From an uncultured Hoeflea sp. (GTDB taxonomy: Bacteria > Pseudomonadota > Alphaproteobacteria > Rhizobiales > Rhizobiaceae): a DNA stretch of 64,000 bases. The stretch is taken from the NCBI RefSeq assembly GCF_947501405.1, contig NZ_CANMVK010000001.1, positions 1,178,001-1,242,000 on the forward strand, in the 5' to 3' direction. The position numbers were made by a program, and so were the translations under genes. The notes beneath the pieces are model-generated. The model had not been told where the DNA came from, did no database searches, and saw nothing but the letters and a program-made list of their open reading frames with translations. Position 1 is the stretch's first letter. Each line of letters opens with the position of its first letter. Of this stretch, positions 1 through 8,068 are shown piece by piece.

Positions 1-2
1 TG

Positions 3-512
3 ATGACGACTGACACCTTGACGCCCGTGATCAATCTCGACGACGTCGAGTTGCGTGATTTCGCTGATGCGGAAGGGCGTTTTTCGGCGCGGGTCGGCTC
101 ATTCGGCAAGGTCATCGGATCGTCCGGAATCGGCTGCATGCTGCATGTGGTCGAGCCTGGCCGCAAAGCGTTTCCGTTTCACGCCCATCACCGGATCCAC
201 GAGGTGTTCGTGGTGCTCGAAGGCGAGGGCGTCTATCGCTTTGGTGATGAGCGCTATCCGATCAGAACGGGCGATGTGTGCGCAGCGCCAACCGGCGGCG
301 CGGACACGGCGCACCAGATTGCCAACACCGGAACGACGATGCTCAAATATCTGGGCCTGTCGACGACCGCCGAAACCGAGGTGGTCGAGTACCCGGATTC
401 GGGCAAGTTTGCGGTATCGAGCCGGTATGACATGAGCAATCCAGAGGCTGGCGGCATTCGCTTCGTAGGGCGCAAGGAAGCCTCACTCGACTACTTCGAG
501 GGCGAGCCATGA
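3..512 (+). CDS. cupin domain protein
   Basis: A 169-residue protein with one cupin barrel. The metal-binding signature is visible around residues 55-75: FPFHAHHRIHE followed by VVLEGEGVYRFGDE, then the second cupin motif ending in DTAHQIAN. His, His and Glu of motif 1 and His of motif 2 are all present, so it probably binds a metal. There is no signal peptide, so it is cytoplasmic. It lies just upstream of sufC in the same direction, where sufB would normally sit or have just ended. Its stop overlaps a possible 26-codon ORF by ATGA. The substrate is unknown; cupins of this kind bind sugars or small acids or act as regulators. The first ATG is two bases from the window edge, so a longer start outside cannot be excluded. 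Confidence 0.8.
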   Translation: MTTDTLTPVINLDDVELRDFADAEGRFSARVGSFGKVIGSSGIGCMLHVVEPGRKAFPFHAHHRIHEVFVVLEGEGVYRFGDERYPIRTGDVCAAPTGGADTAHQIANTGTTMLKYLGLSTTAETEVVEYPDSGKFAVSSRYDMSNPEAGGIRFVGRKEASLDYFEGEP

Positions 513-589
513 GCTTTGGCGAGATCCTTACCTCTGGCTTTGTAGAAAGTGCGGTGCGTTTCAACGCCCGCTCTGAGACGGAGCTGTGA
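509..589 (+). CDS. possible 26-residue leader or small ORF
   Basis: This short frame starts ATGAGC, with its ATG overlapping the cupin stop (ATGA), and ends one base before the ATG of the next membrane protein. It encodes MSFGEILTSGFVESAVRFNA and six more residues. The tight coupling on both sides is typical of translational relay, but the peptide matches no family I recognise. It may only keep ribosomes moving, or be accidental. Confidence 0.3.
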   Translation: MSFGEILTSGFVESAVRFNARSETEL

Positions 590-590
590 C

Positions 591-779
591 ATGAACGACA
601 GGCCGAACAAGGACATGTCGGGAACCATCAGGCTGGCGGGCGCTGCATCCATCCTGCTTGCTTGCGCGATCGGCTGGTGGCTCGATCCGCTGGGTGAACC
701 GATGCTGAGCGCTGGCGTTCTGGGGCTGGTGGCCGGCTTGAGCTTCGCGCTGCGCGGCCTGTTTAAATCAAAATCCTAA
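591..779 (+). CDS. small two-helix membrane protein
   Basis: A 62-residue protein with two predicted hydrophobic segments, about residues 13-30 and 38-55, and a short basic tail. The ATG at 591 is preferred over an in-frame GTG at 549 because the GTG version adds a non-conserved, Cys/Arg-rich leader and overlaps the small ORF just upstream. It sits between the cupin gene and sufC in the SUF operon, 23 bases before the sufC start. I do not recognise a family. A role at the membrane connected with the SUF locus is only suggested by position. Confidence 0.6.
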   Translation: MNDRPNKDMSGTIRLAGAASILLACAIGWWLDPLGEPMLSAGVLGLVAGLSFALRGLFKSKS

Positions 780-802
780 ATTCGAATTCAGGAAACAAAG
801 AC

Positions 803-1558
803 ATGCTGGAAATCAAGAACCTTCACGCCCGGATCGCCGAAGACGGCACCGAGATCATCCGTGGCCTCAATCTGACGGTCAAGGCCGGTGAAGTGGCCGC
901 GATCATGGGGCCGAACGGCTCGGGCAAGTCGACGCTGTCCTACATTCTTGCCGGGCGCGATGACTATGAGGTGACCGAGGGTGACATTCTCTACAACGGA
1001 GAATCGATCCTCGAACTGGATCCGTCCGAACGGGCAGCCAAGGGTATCTTCCTGGCGTTTCAGTATCCGGTGGAAATTCCCGGGGTGGCAACCATGCAGT
1101 TCCTCAAGGTGGCGATGAACGAGCAGCGCAAGGCGCGCGGCGAGGACGAACTCAAGACCCCGGAATTCATTCGTCTGGTCAAGGAGGCAGCGGCTGCCCT
1201 GCAGATCGATCCGGATATGCTCAAGCGGCCGCTCAATGTCGGCTTTTCGGGTGGCGAAAAGAAGCGCGCTGAGATCCTTCAGATGAAACTTCTGTCGCCG
1301 CAGCTCTGCGTGCTCGACGAAACCGATTCCGGGCTCGACATCGACGCACTGAAAATCGTCTCCGACGGCGTCAACGCGCTGCGCTCGCCTGATCGCGCGG
1401 TGGTGGTTATCACCCACTACCAGCGGCTTCTGGAACACATCGTGCCCGACAGCGTGCATGTGCTTTACCGGGGTCAGGTGATCAAATCTGGCGACAAGGA
1501 TCTGGCGCTTGATCTCGAGGCCAACGGCTATGCCGGGATCATCGAAGCCGCCGCGTAA
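803..1558 (+). CDS. sufC: Fe-S cluster assembly ATPase SufC
   Basis: The ABC-type ATPase of the SufBCD scaffold, which assembles iron-sulfur clusters in the cytoplasm. At 251 residues it is the usual family length. The Walker A motif GPNGSGKST lies at residues 36-44, the ABC signature is FSGGEKKRAEI, and Walker B runs into the SufC-specific LDETDSGLD. A ribosome-binding site CAGGA lies about 10 bases before the ATG. sufD follows 45 bases downstream, so the two are co-transcribed. SufC has no transmembrane domain and pairs with SufD and SufB; sufB itself is not in the window and is expected to the left. Confidence 0.97.
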   Translation: MLEIKNLHARIAEDGTEIIRGLNLTVKAGEVAAIMGPNGSGKSTLSYILAGRDDYEVTEGDILYNGESILELDPSERAAKGIFLAFQYPVEIPGVATMQFLKVAMNEQRKARGEDELKTPEFIRLVKEAAAALQIDPDMLKRPLNVGFSGGEKKRAEILQMKLLSPQLCVLDETDSGLDIDALKIVSDGVNALRSPDRAVVVITHYQRLLEHIVPDSVHVLYRGQVIKSGDKDLALDLEANGYAGIIEAAA

Positions 1559-1603
1559 CGCACGATACGAATTGACGGGCCGAAAAGGCCGGGAGAGATA
1601 GGC

Positions 1604-2875
1604 ATGAACATGCAAACCAAGCCGCCGCGCACAGCAGCCGAACAGGCTATCCTCGACAGTTTTACCGAGATGCTGGGCCATCTGCCGGGCGATGCACCGG
1701 TTACTTCGGCGCGTGACAATCTGCTTTACGGGATCTCCGAATCGGGCTTGCCGACGCGGCGGATCGAGAGCTGGCACTACACCGATCTGCGCAATCTGCT
1801 GCGTGGCGAACCGGCCGCACCTGGCGGAACCGCAGCCAAGCTTGAACCGCTCGTGCGCGGCAGCCTTGTGCTGCCGGTGGTGCAGGGGCAAAGCGCCGAG
1901 CTGTCGCCGCCTGAAGACATGGAGCTTACGCCATTCATGGATCTTCTGGTCTCGGGTGAGGCCGCAAAGCTTCTGAGCGAACGCGGGTCCGACGATCTGA
2001 TCGGCCGGCTTAATGGCGCCTTTGTCGGCGACGGCTACAGTTTCGGCATCGGCGAGGGTGTGGATCTCGAACCGATGATCGAGGTTCAGTCGGTGCAATC
2101 GGGCGGACAGGCGCACAACCGGTTCGTCTCGAAGTTCGGCGCGGGGTCGAAGGCCACGGTGCTCGAGCGGCATGTGGGTGACGATGCAAATGCCGGGCTG
2201 TCGACGTCGATCAGCACGCTTGAAGTGGCCGACGGCGCCGAGGTGACCTGGATCATCCTGCAGAAGCGCGGCGTGGCTGATCAGCATCTGGCGCAGTTGA
2301 GCGCGCGGCTTGGCACGGATGCGCGGCTGCGTGTGTTTGTGATCAATGCCGGCGGCAAGCTGGTTCGGCAGGAACTGCATGTTGAAGTGGCCGGCGAAGG
2401 CGCGCATCTCGATCTTCGTTGCGTCAATCTTCTTGCCGGCGACAGCCACACCGACGTGACCTTCACGCTGGGGCACAATGCGGCCAATACGACATCTTCC
2501 GAGATTGTCCGCAATGTCGTGCTTGATCGCGCCCGGGGCGTGTTCCAGGGGCAGATTTGCGTGGCCCAGGAGGCGCAGAAGACAGATGCGCAGATGGCTT
2601 GCAACACGCTGCTTCTGTCCGATGACGGCGAGTTTGCCGCCAAGCCTGAACTGGAGATCTTCGCCGACGACGTGATCTGCGCGCATGGCGCAACCGTGAT
2701 CGATCTGGACGAGGATCACATGTTCTATCTCAAGGCGCGCGGCATCTCGGAGAAATCGGCACGCTCGCTGCTGGTCAATGGTTTCGTCGATGAACTGATT
2801 GACGAGCTTGAGAGCGAAGAGCTGGTCGAGGTTCTCGAAACCCTTGTGGAACAATGGCTTGTCGATCATGCCTGA
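1604..2875 (+). CDS. sufD: Fe-S cluster assembly protein SufD
   Basis: Scaffold partner of SufB and SufC. At 423 residues it has the usual length. The C-terminal beta-helix core carries the conserved stretch DDVICAHGATV around residue 365, followed by DEDHMFYLKARGIS, typical of SufB/SufD. The N-terminal region contains RIESWHYTDLR, the SufD N-terminal signature. Its stop overlaps the start of sufS by 8 bases (ATGCCTGA), which implies translational coupling. A long antisense ORF lies on the opposite strand across sufC-sufD but has no protein character. Confidence 0.95.
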   Translation: MNMQTKPPRTAAEQAILDSFTEMLGHLPGDAPVTSARDNLLYGISESGLPTRRIESWHYTDLRNLLRGEPAAPGGTAAKLEPLVRGSLVLPVVQGQSAELSPPEDMELTPFMDLLVSGEAAKLLSERGSDDLIGRLNGAFVGDGYSFGIGEGVDLEPMIEVQSVQSGGQAHNRFVSKFGAGSKATVLERHVGDDANAGLSTSISTLEVADGAEVTWIILQKRGVADQHLAQLSARLGTDARLRVFVINAGGKLVRQELHVEVAGEGAHLDLRCVNLLAGDSHTDVTFTLGHNAANTTSSEIVRNVVLDRARGVFQGQICVAQEAQKTDAQMACNTLLLSDDGEFAAKPELEIFADDVICAHGATVIDLDEDHMFYLKARGISEKSARSLLVNGFVDELIDELESEELVEVLETLVEQWLVDHA

Positions 2876-4106
2876 GGTCTTGAATCAAACCTATGACGTC
2901 GACGCCATTCGCGCGGATTTTCCGATCCTGTCGCGGCTGGTGCATGACAAACCTCTGGTCTATCTCGACAATGGCGCCTCGGCGCAAAAGCCTAAGGCGG
3001 TGATCGATGCGGTCAGCCATGCCTATTCGCATGAATACGCCAATGTGCACCGGGGCTTGCATTTTCTCTCCAATGCCGCCACCGACGCCTATGAGAAGGC
3101 CCGGGAGACCGTCAAGCGGTTCCTGAACGCGCCGTCGGCCGACAATGTGGTGTTCACCAAATCGACGACGGAGGCCATCAACACGGTGGCCTATGGCTAC
3201 GGCATGCCGCATATCGGCGAAGGTGACGAAATCGTCATCACCATCATGGAGCATCACTCCAATATCGTGCCGTGGCATTTCCTGCGCGAGCGGCAGGGGG
3301 CGAAAATCGTCTGGGTCGGTGTCGACGACCAGGGCAATTTCGATCTTGATGATTTCCGCAACGCGCTGAGCGATCGCACCAAACTGGTTGCGGTGGTCCA
3401 TATGTCGAACGTGCTGGGCACGGTGGTGGACGTCAAGGAGGTCTGCCGCATCTCCCATGAGCGCGGAATCAAGGTGCTGATCGATGGCAGCCAGTCGGCC
3501 GTGCACATGCCGGTCGACGTCCAGGACATTGATTGCGACTGGTATGTGATGACCGGCCACAAGCTCTACGGCCCTTCGGGAATCGGTGTGCTTTACGGCA
3601 AGATGGACGCGCTCAAGGCGATGCAGCCCTTCATGGGCGGCGGCGAGATGATCGTCGATGTCACCGAAGACGGCGTTACCTACAATGATCCTCCGCACCG
3701 GTTCGAGGCCGGCACACCGCCGATCGTACAGGCGATCGGTCTTGGCGCGGCACTCGACTATATGGACGGGATCGGTCGCGACCGTATCGCGGCCCATGAA
3801 GCTGACCTTACGGCCTATGCGCAGGAGAAGCTTTCGGCGGTTAATTCGTTGCGGCTGATCGGCACCGCGCCGGGGAAGGGGGCGATTTTCGCCTTCGAAA
3901 TCGAAGGCATACATGCCCATGACGTCTCCATGCTGATCGACCGGTCGGGCGTGGCGGTGCGTGCCGGTACCCATTGCGCGCAACCGCTGCTCAAGCGTTT
4001 CGGCGCCACCTCGACTTGCCGGGCCTCGTTCGGGATGTACAATACCCGCGCGGAGGTTGATGCGCTGGTGGCGGCGCTCGACAAGGCGCGGGCGTTTTTC
4101 GCATGA
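2868..4106 (+). CDS. sufS: cysteine desulfurase SufS
   Basis: PLP-dependent group II cysteine desulfurase that takes sulfur from cysteine for Fe-S assembly. The start is taken at the ATG overlapping the sufD stop, giving 412 residues; an upstream extension would run inside sufD. The PLP lysine is in MTGHKLYGPSGIG and the active cysteine in VRAGTHCAQPLLKRFG near residue 365, both intact. The RxGxHCAQP form marks the SufS (not IscS/NifS) branch. It is followed after 107 bases by sufT. No SufE gene is seen in the window. Confidence 0.96.
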   Translation: MPEVLNQTYDVDAIRADFPILSRLVHDKPLVYLDNGASAQKPKAVIDAVSHAYSHEYANVHRGLHFLSNAATDAYEKARETVKRFLNAPSADNVVFTKSTTEAINTVAYGYGMPHIGEGDEIVITIMEHHSNIVPWHFLRERQGAKIVWVGVDDQGNFDLDDFRNALSDRTKLVAVVHMSNVLGTVVDVKEVCRISHERGIKVLIDGSQSAVHMPVDVQDIDCDWYVMTGHKLYGPSGIGVLYGKMDALKAMQPFMGGGEMIVDVTEDGVTYNDPPHRFEAGTPPIVQAIGLGAALDYMDGIGRDRIAAHEADLTAYAQEKLSAVNSLRLIGTAPGKGAIFAFEIEGIHAHDVSMLIDRSGVAVRAGTHCAQPLLKRFGATSTCRASFGMYNTRAEVDALVAALDKARAFFA

Positions 4107-4213
4107 GCGGCGGCGGGGCCGGTGAAGGCCTGATCGCCGCGACAGGTTCGATTTTCATGGCTGGTGCGGCCTTCTGAGAGACGAGCGCACACAGCCCAAA
4201 AGGAGCAAAGCCG

Positions 4214-4612
4214 ATGAGCGACGCATCCATGAACAACGCCAACGCCGCAGACGACACCGCAGCCGCCGGCGAAACTGCGCAGGTTTCTGCGATCCCTCGC
4301 GAGGAACTGGCGCGGCTGAGTGATGACATAATTTCGGCGCTGAAGACCGTCTATGACCCGGAGATTCCCGCCGATATCTATGAGCTCGGGTTGATCTACA
4401 AGATCGACATCGAGGATGACCGCATGGTCAAGGTGCTGATGACGCTGACCGCGCCGGGCTGCCCTGTGGCGGGTGAAATGCCGGGCTGGGTGGAAAACGC
4501 GGTCGCCACCGTGGAAGGCATTTCCGGCGTCGAGGTGGATATGACGTTTGATCCGCCCTGGTCGCCGGACCGGATGAGCGAAGAGGCGCAAGTTGCTATC
4601 GGCTGGTACTGA
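4214..4612 (+). CDS. sufT: SUF system protein SufT (DUF59/MIP18 family)
   Basis: A 132-residue protein whose last 100 residues form a DUF59 domain: DPEIPADIYELGLIY, then LTAPGCPVAGEMP with the conserved cysteine. The first 30 residues are Ala/Asn-rich and probably flexible. Proteins of this family help mature Fe-S proteins, especially under high iron demand. It lies between sufS and sufA in one direction, which fits the SUF operon order of alphaproteobacteria. A good ribosome-binding site, AAGGAGC, precedes the ATG. Confidence 0.9.
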   Translation: MSDASMNNANAADDTAAAGETAQVSAIPREELARLSDDIISALKTVYDPEIPADIYELGLIYKIDIEDDRMVKVLMTLTAPGCPVAGEMPGWVENAVATVEGISGVEVDMTFDPPWSPDRMSEEAQVAIGWY

Positions 4613-4713
4613 GCATCGGCGCCCAGGCCCCGTCTTGTTAACTTGACAGTTCCACACTACATTCATCATGAAAAGCGTTGGGCCTTGAACCCGATCTGCT
4701 GAAGGAGACTGTG

Positions 4714-5106
4714 ATGGGCTTTGCCGTGATGACGTTGACCCCGGCGGCTGCCGAGCGGGTCAACTCGATTGTTGCAAACAACGAAGATGGTGCGCATGGC
4801 CTGCGCGTCAGCATCAAGAAGGGTGGCTGCGCCGGGATGGAGTACGCCATCGATCTTGCGGTCGAGGTTAATCCCAAGGATGACAGGATCGAGCGCGATG
4901 GTGCGACTGTGTTCGTGGCGCCGGAGGCTATCTTGTATCTGCTGGGAACCGAAATGGACTATGAGGTGACCAAGCTGCGCTCGGGCTTTGTGTTCAACAA
5001 TCCCAACCAGGCCTCGGCCTGCGGCTGCGGGGAATCGGTCGAACTCAAACCCGCCGATCTCGCCAAACTTGCTGAAGCCGGAAATCCGCTGGTGCGCGCC
5101 GATTGA
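4714..5106 (+). CDS. sufA: A-type Fe-S carrier SufA (HesB/IscA family)
   Basis: A 130-residue A-type carrier that receives and hands on Fe-S clusters. The three conserved cysteines are visible: GGCAGMEY near residue 40, and ACGCGES near residue 107. The start is set at the ATG that follows GAAGGAG by six bases, not at the upstream TTG-type extension. It is the last gene of the SUF operon and is followed by a strong hairpin terminator at 5158-5193. Confidence 0.93.
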   Translation: MGFAVMTLTPAAAERVNSIVANNEDGAHGLRVSIKKGGCAGMEYAIDLAVEVNPKDDRIERDGATVFVAPEAILYLLGTEMDYEVTKLRSGFVFNNPNQASACGCGESVELKPADLAKLAEAGNPLVRAD

Positions 5107-5157
5107 GCAAGGTCTCTTTCTCGGAGCTTGAATCAAGCCGGTCGTAAATCGAATCTG

Positions 5158-5193
5158 AAAATGCCCGCAAAGTTCTGATTTTGCGGGCATTTT
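5158..5193. terminator. intrinsic terminator after the suf operon
   Basis: A perfect 14-bp inverted repeat, AAAATGCCCGCAAA and TTTGCGGGCATTTT, with an 8-base loop. The T and A flanks allow termination in both directions. It lies between sufA and the convergent oxidoreductase gene. Confidence 0.9.
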
Positions 5194-5300
5194 GCTTTGT
5201 TTGGCGAACGTTGCCCATCGGCATCACGCCAGGGGCGACCGGCAGGGAAACAGCAGCATCAGTTGAGATGGTCTGTTATGTCTCCGGCTGCCCGGCAGTA

Positions 5301-7856
5301 TCAGCTCCGCATTTTCTCTCCCGTAGGATCAAACGGGGCCTGCACGGTGATGCGGGCCGGACGGCGGATGCCGAGGATTTCGATCTCGAACAGGCCGTCC
5401 GATTCATCTGACGAAAGGGCGGCGGGGATGTAGCCCTGGGCCATCGACGTGCCGATCGTATGCGCGTAACCGCCTGACGTGACCCAGCCGATCACCTGCC
5501 AGTCGCCGTCGCGCTGAGCGCCCTGGTCCGGCTTGGCGATTTCGCTTCCAGCCTCATCAAAGCGCGGCGCGCCATAGCCGTGCGGGTTTTCGACCGTGCC
5601 GTAATCGGTATCGCCGACCTTGGCCCAGATCGGCTCGTCGCCCATCACATCGGCATCAAGCGCATCGATGAGGAAAGATGTCCGCATCAGTTTAGGGCCG
5701 TCCGCCTGTTCCCTTGCGGCCGCCCCGCGACCGATGAAATCGTTCTTCGACAATTTGATGAAGCGCTCCATACCGCCCTCATAGGGGCCATAGATCGGGC
5801 GCAACTCGCGAAACCAGGTCGGGAAATTCTTCTCAAGCCGCATCGACAGCAGCGCCCGCATGCCGAAATCGACGATCCCGAATTCCTCTCCGGCGCTTTT
5901 GATGGCGTCATAGACGCGGCGCTGGTAGGCGGGCTCCATCCAGATTTCGTAACCGAGATCGCCGGTATAGGTGATGCGATTGACCATGCAGGGCGCGCTG
6001 CCGACATCCATCTCACGGAAATCCATGAAGCGGAAGGCGGCGCCCGAAACATCCTCGTCGGTGAGTTTTGCTAGCACATTGCGTGCATTCGGGCCGGCGA
6101 TCGACAATCCGAGCAGCGTCAGGCCGAAACGGTGGATCGTCACCGAACCGTCTGAAGGCATGTGCTGTTCGAACCAGCGCATGTGGTACTTCTGGGCGGC
6201 GATCGAGCCCCAGACCATGAAGCGCGCGTCGGACAGTTTTGCGATGGTGAAATCACCGATCAGCTTGCCGTTTTCGTTGAGCATAGGGGTCAGCACGATG
6301 CGCCCGGTCTTGGGCATGGTGTTGGTCATCAGATGGTTGAGGAGGGATTCCGCGCCTTCGCCCGAGACCTCGTATTTGGCGAAATTGGAGATCTCGGTCA
6401 CGCCGACGCTTTCACGGGTTCTGCGCACTTCCTCGCCGATCGGGCCGAAATCGTTGGAGCGGTGGAAGGACAGCACATCATGGGCGTCTTCCGCGCTGGG
6501 TGCGAACCAGAGCGGCGTTTCCAATCCCCAGCTATCGCCCATCACCGCGTGGTTGTCGCGGGTCATAATGTCATAGAGCGGCGTTGTCTGGTGCGGACGC
6601 GCGGCGGGCAGTTCCTCGTTGGGAAACGAGATCGAGAACCGGCGCGAGTAGTTTTCGCGCACCTTGGCGTTGGTGTAGCGCAAGGTCGCCCATTCGCCGT
6701 AGCGTGCCACATCCATGCCCCAGATGTCGGCGCCGGGGTCACCCTCGACCATCCATTGCGCCAGCGCCAGACCGACGCCGCCGCCCTGGCTGAAGCCGGC
6801 CATCACCGCGCAGGCACTCCAGTAATTGGTCAGCCCCGGCACCGGGCCGACAAGCGGGTTGCCGTCGGGAGCGAAGGTGAAGGGGCCGTTGATGATCTGC
6901 TTGATGCCGGCGTTCTCCAGCGCCGGGAAATGCCGGAAACCGACTTCGAGCGAGGGGGCGATGCGATCGAGATCGGGGGCGAGCAGTTCGTGGCCGAAAT
7001 CCCACGGGGTATCCGTCGGCGACCATGGTTTGCAGGCCTTCTCATAGGTGCCGAGCAGAATGCCGGATCGTTCCTGCCGGGTGTAGATTTCGCCCTTGAA
7101 ATCGATCACGCCGACCAGTTCGCGGCCGGTTCTGGCGTTGAAATCCAGAACCTCGGGCATGTCCTCGGTGAGCAGATACATGTGCTCCATGGCCAGAACC
7201 GGAAGTTCCAGGCCCGCCATGCGACCCACTTCGCGTGCCCAGAGCCCGCCGGCATTGACCACATGATCGGTTTTGACCGTGCCTTGCTCGGTGACGACGT
7301 TCCAGGTCCCGTCCGGATCCTGAGTGAGATCGGTGACCCGGTTTCTCAGCACGATTTCCGCACCGAGCTTGCGCGCCGCCTTGGCGTAGGCATGAGTGGT
7401 GCCCGATGGGTCGAGATGGCCTTCGACCGGATCCCACAGCGCGCCCACGAAATTGCTCTCGTCCATCAGCGGGAACATCGCCTTGGCCTCGGAGGGGGTG
7501 ATCAGCTCGGTCTCCATGCCGAGATAACGGCCCTTGGCATGCACCAGACGGAGAAAATCCATGCGCTCCGGCGTGTCAGCCATCATCACACCGCCGGTCA
7601 GATGCAGGCCGCAGGATTGGCCCGAAAGCTCTTCGAGCTCCTGATAGAGGCTGACTGTGTAGGCCTGCAGTTTTGCGACATTGGGATCGCCATTGAGCGT
7701 GTGGAAGCCGCCGGCCGCATGCCAGGAGGAACCGGACGTCAGTTCGGAGCGTTCAATCAGCATGACGTCAGTCCAACCAGCCTTGGCCAGATGGTAGAGC
7801 ACCGAACACCCAACAACACCGCCGCCGATCACCACAGCCCTGACATGCGATTTCAT
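5301..7856 (-). CDS. FAD-dependent oxidoreductase / GcvT-type fusion (dimethylglycine or sarcosine dehydrogenase-like)
   Basis: An 851-residue two-part enzyme. The N-terminal half is a DAO-type FAD domain, with the dinucleotide motif [20 protein letters not shown] at residues 8-27 and GSSWHAAGG shortly after, where family members carry covalent flavin at a His. The C-terminal half, from about residue 440, is a glycine-cleavage T-protein-like domain that binds tetrahydrofolate; RITYTGDLGYEIW is its hallmark. Such fusions demethylate dimethylglycine, sarcosine or related N-methyl compounds and pass the one-carbon unit to folate. A ribosome-binding site GGGAG precedes the start. It stands alone, convergent with the suf operon. 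The exact substrate cannot be told from sequence. Confidence 0.88.
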   Translation of the reverse strand: MKSHVRAVVIGGGVVGCSVLYHLAKAGWTDVMLIERSELTSGSSWHAAGGFHTLNGDPNVAKLQAYTVSLYQELEELSGQSCGLHLTGGVMMADTPERMDFLRLVHAKGRYLGMETELITPSEAKAMFPLMDESNFVGALWDPVEGHLDPSGTTHAYAKAARKLGAEIVLRNRVTDLTQDPDGTWNVVTEQGTVKTDHVVNAGGLWAREVGRMAGLELPVLAMEHMYLLTEDMPEVLDFNARTGRELVGVIDFKGEIYTRQERSGILLGTYEKACKPWSPTDTPWDFGHELLAPDLDRIAPSLEVGFRHFPALENAGIKQIINGPFTFAPDGNPLVGPVPGLTNYWSACAVMAGFSQGGGVGLALAQWMVEGDPGADIWGMDVARYGEWATLRYTNAKVRENYSRRFSISFPNEELPAARPHQTTPLYDIMTRDNHAVMGDSWGLETPLWFAPSAEDAHDVLSFHRSNDFGPIGEEVRRTRESVGVTEISNFAKYEVSGEGAESLLNHLMTNTMPKTGRIVLTPMLNENGKLIGDFTIAKLSDARFMVWGSIAAQKYHMRWFEQHMPSDGSVTIHRFGLTLLGLSIAGPNARNVLAKLTDEDVSGAAFRFMDFREMDVGSAPCMVNRITYTGDLGYEIWMEPAYQRRVYDAIKSAGEEFGIVDFGMRALLSMRLEKNFPTWFRELRPIYGPYEGGMERFIKLSKNDFIGRGAAAREQADGPKLMRTSFLIDALDADVMGDEPIWAKVGDTDYGTVENPHGYGAPRFDEAGSEIAKPDQGAQRDGDWQVIGWVTSGGYAHTIGTSMAQGYIPAALSSDESDGLFEIEILGIRRPARITVQAPFDPTGEKMRS

Positions 7857-8068
7857 GGTCCAACTCCCGGATCAATTTCGGCGGCAGATTGCGAAATCGG
7901 ATGATGGTGCACAAGAGGCAATTGCGACATCGGAACAAAAAGCTCAGCGTGGCTGTTGCCAAAGCGGCTCAGGTCCACACATTTTTCGCCAAGCCCTTAT
8001 TTGCGGCGCGGTTTTTGGGGTATGAAGGATTTAGGGCCTGTTCATTACGGCCTGCTAGATAGGTAACG

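Noticed and set aside
788-2869. 693-codon minus-strand open frame across sufC and sufD
   Set aside because: It is antisense to two clear genes, is His/Arg-rich as usual for shadow frames in high-GC DNA, and has no family motif.
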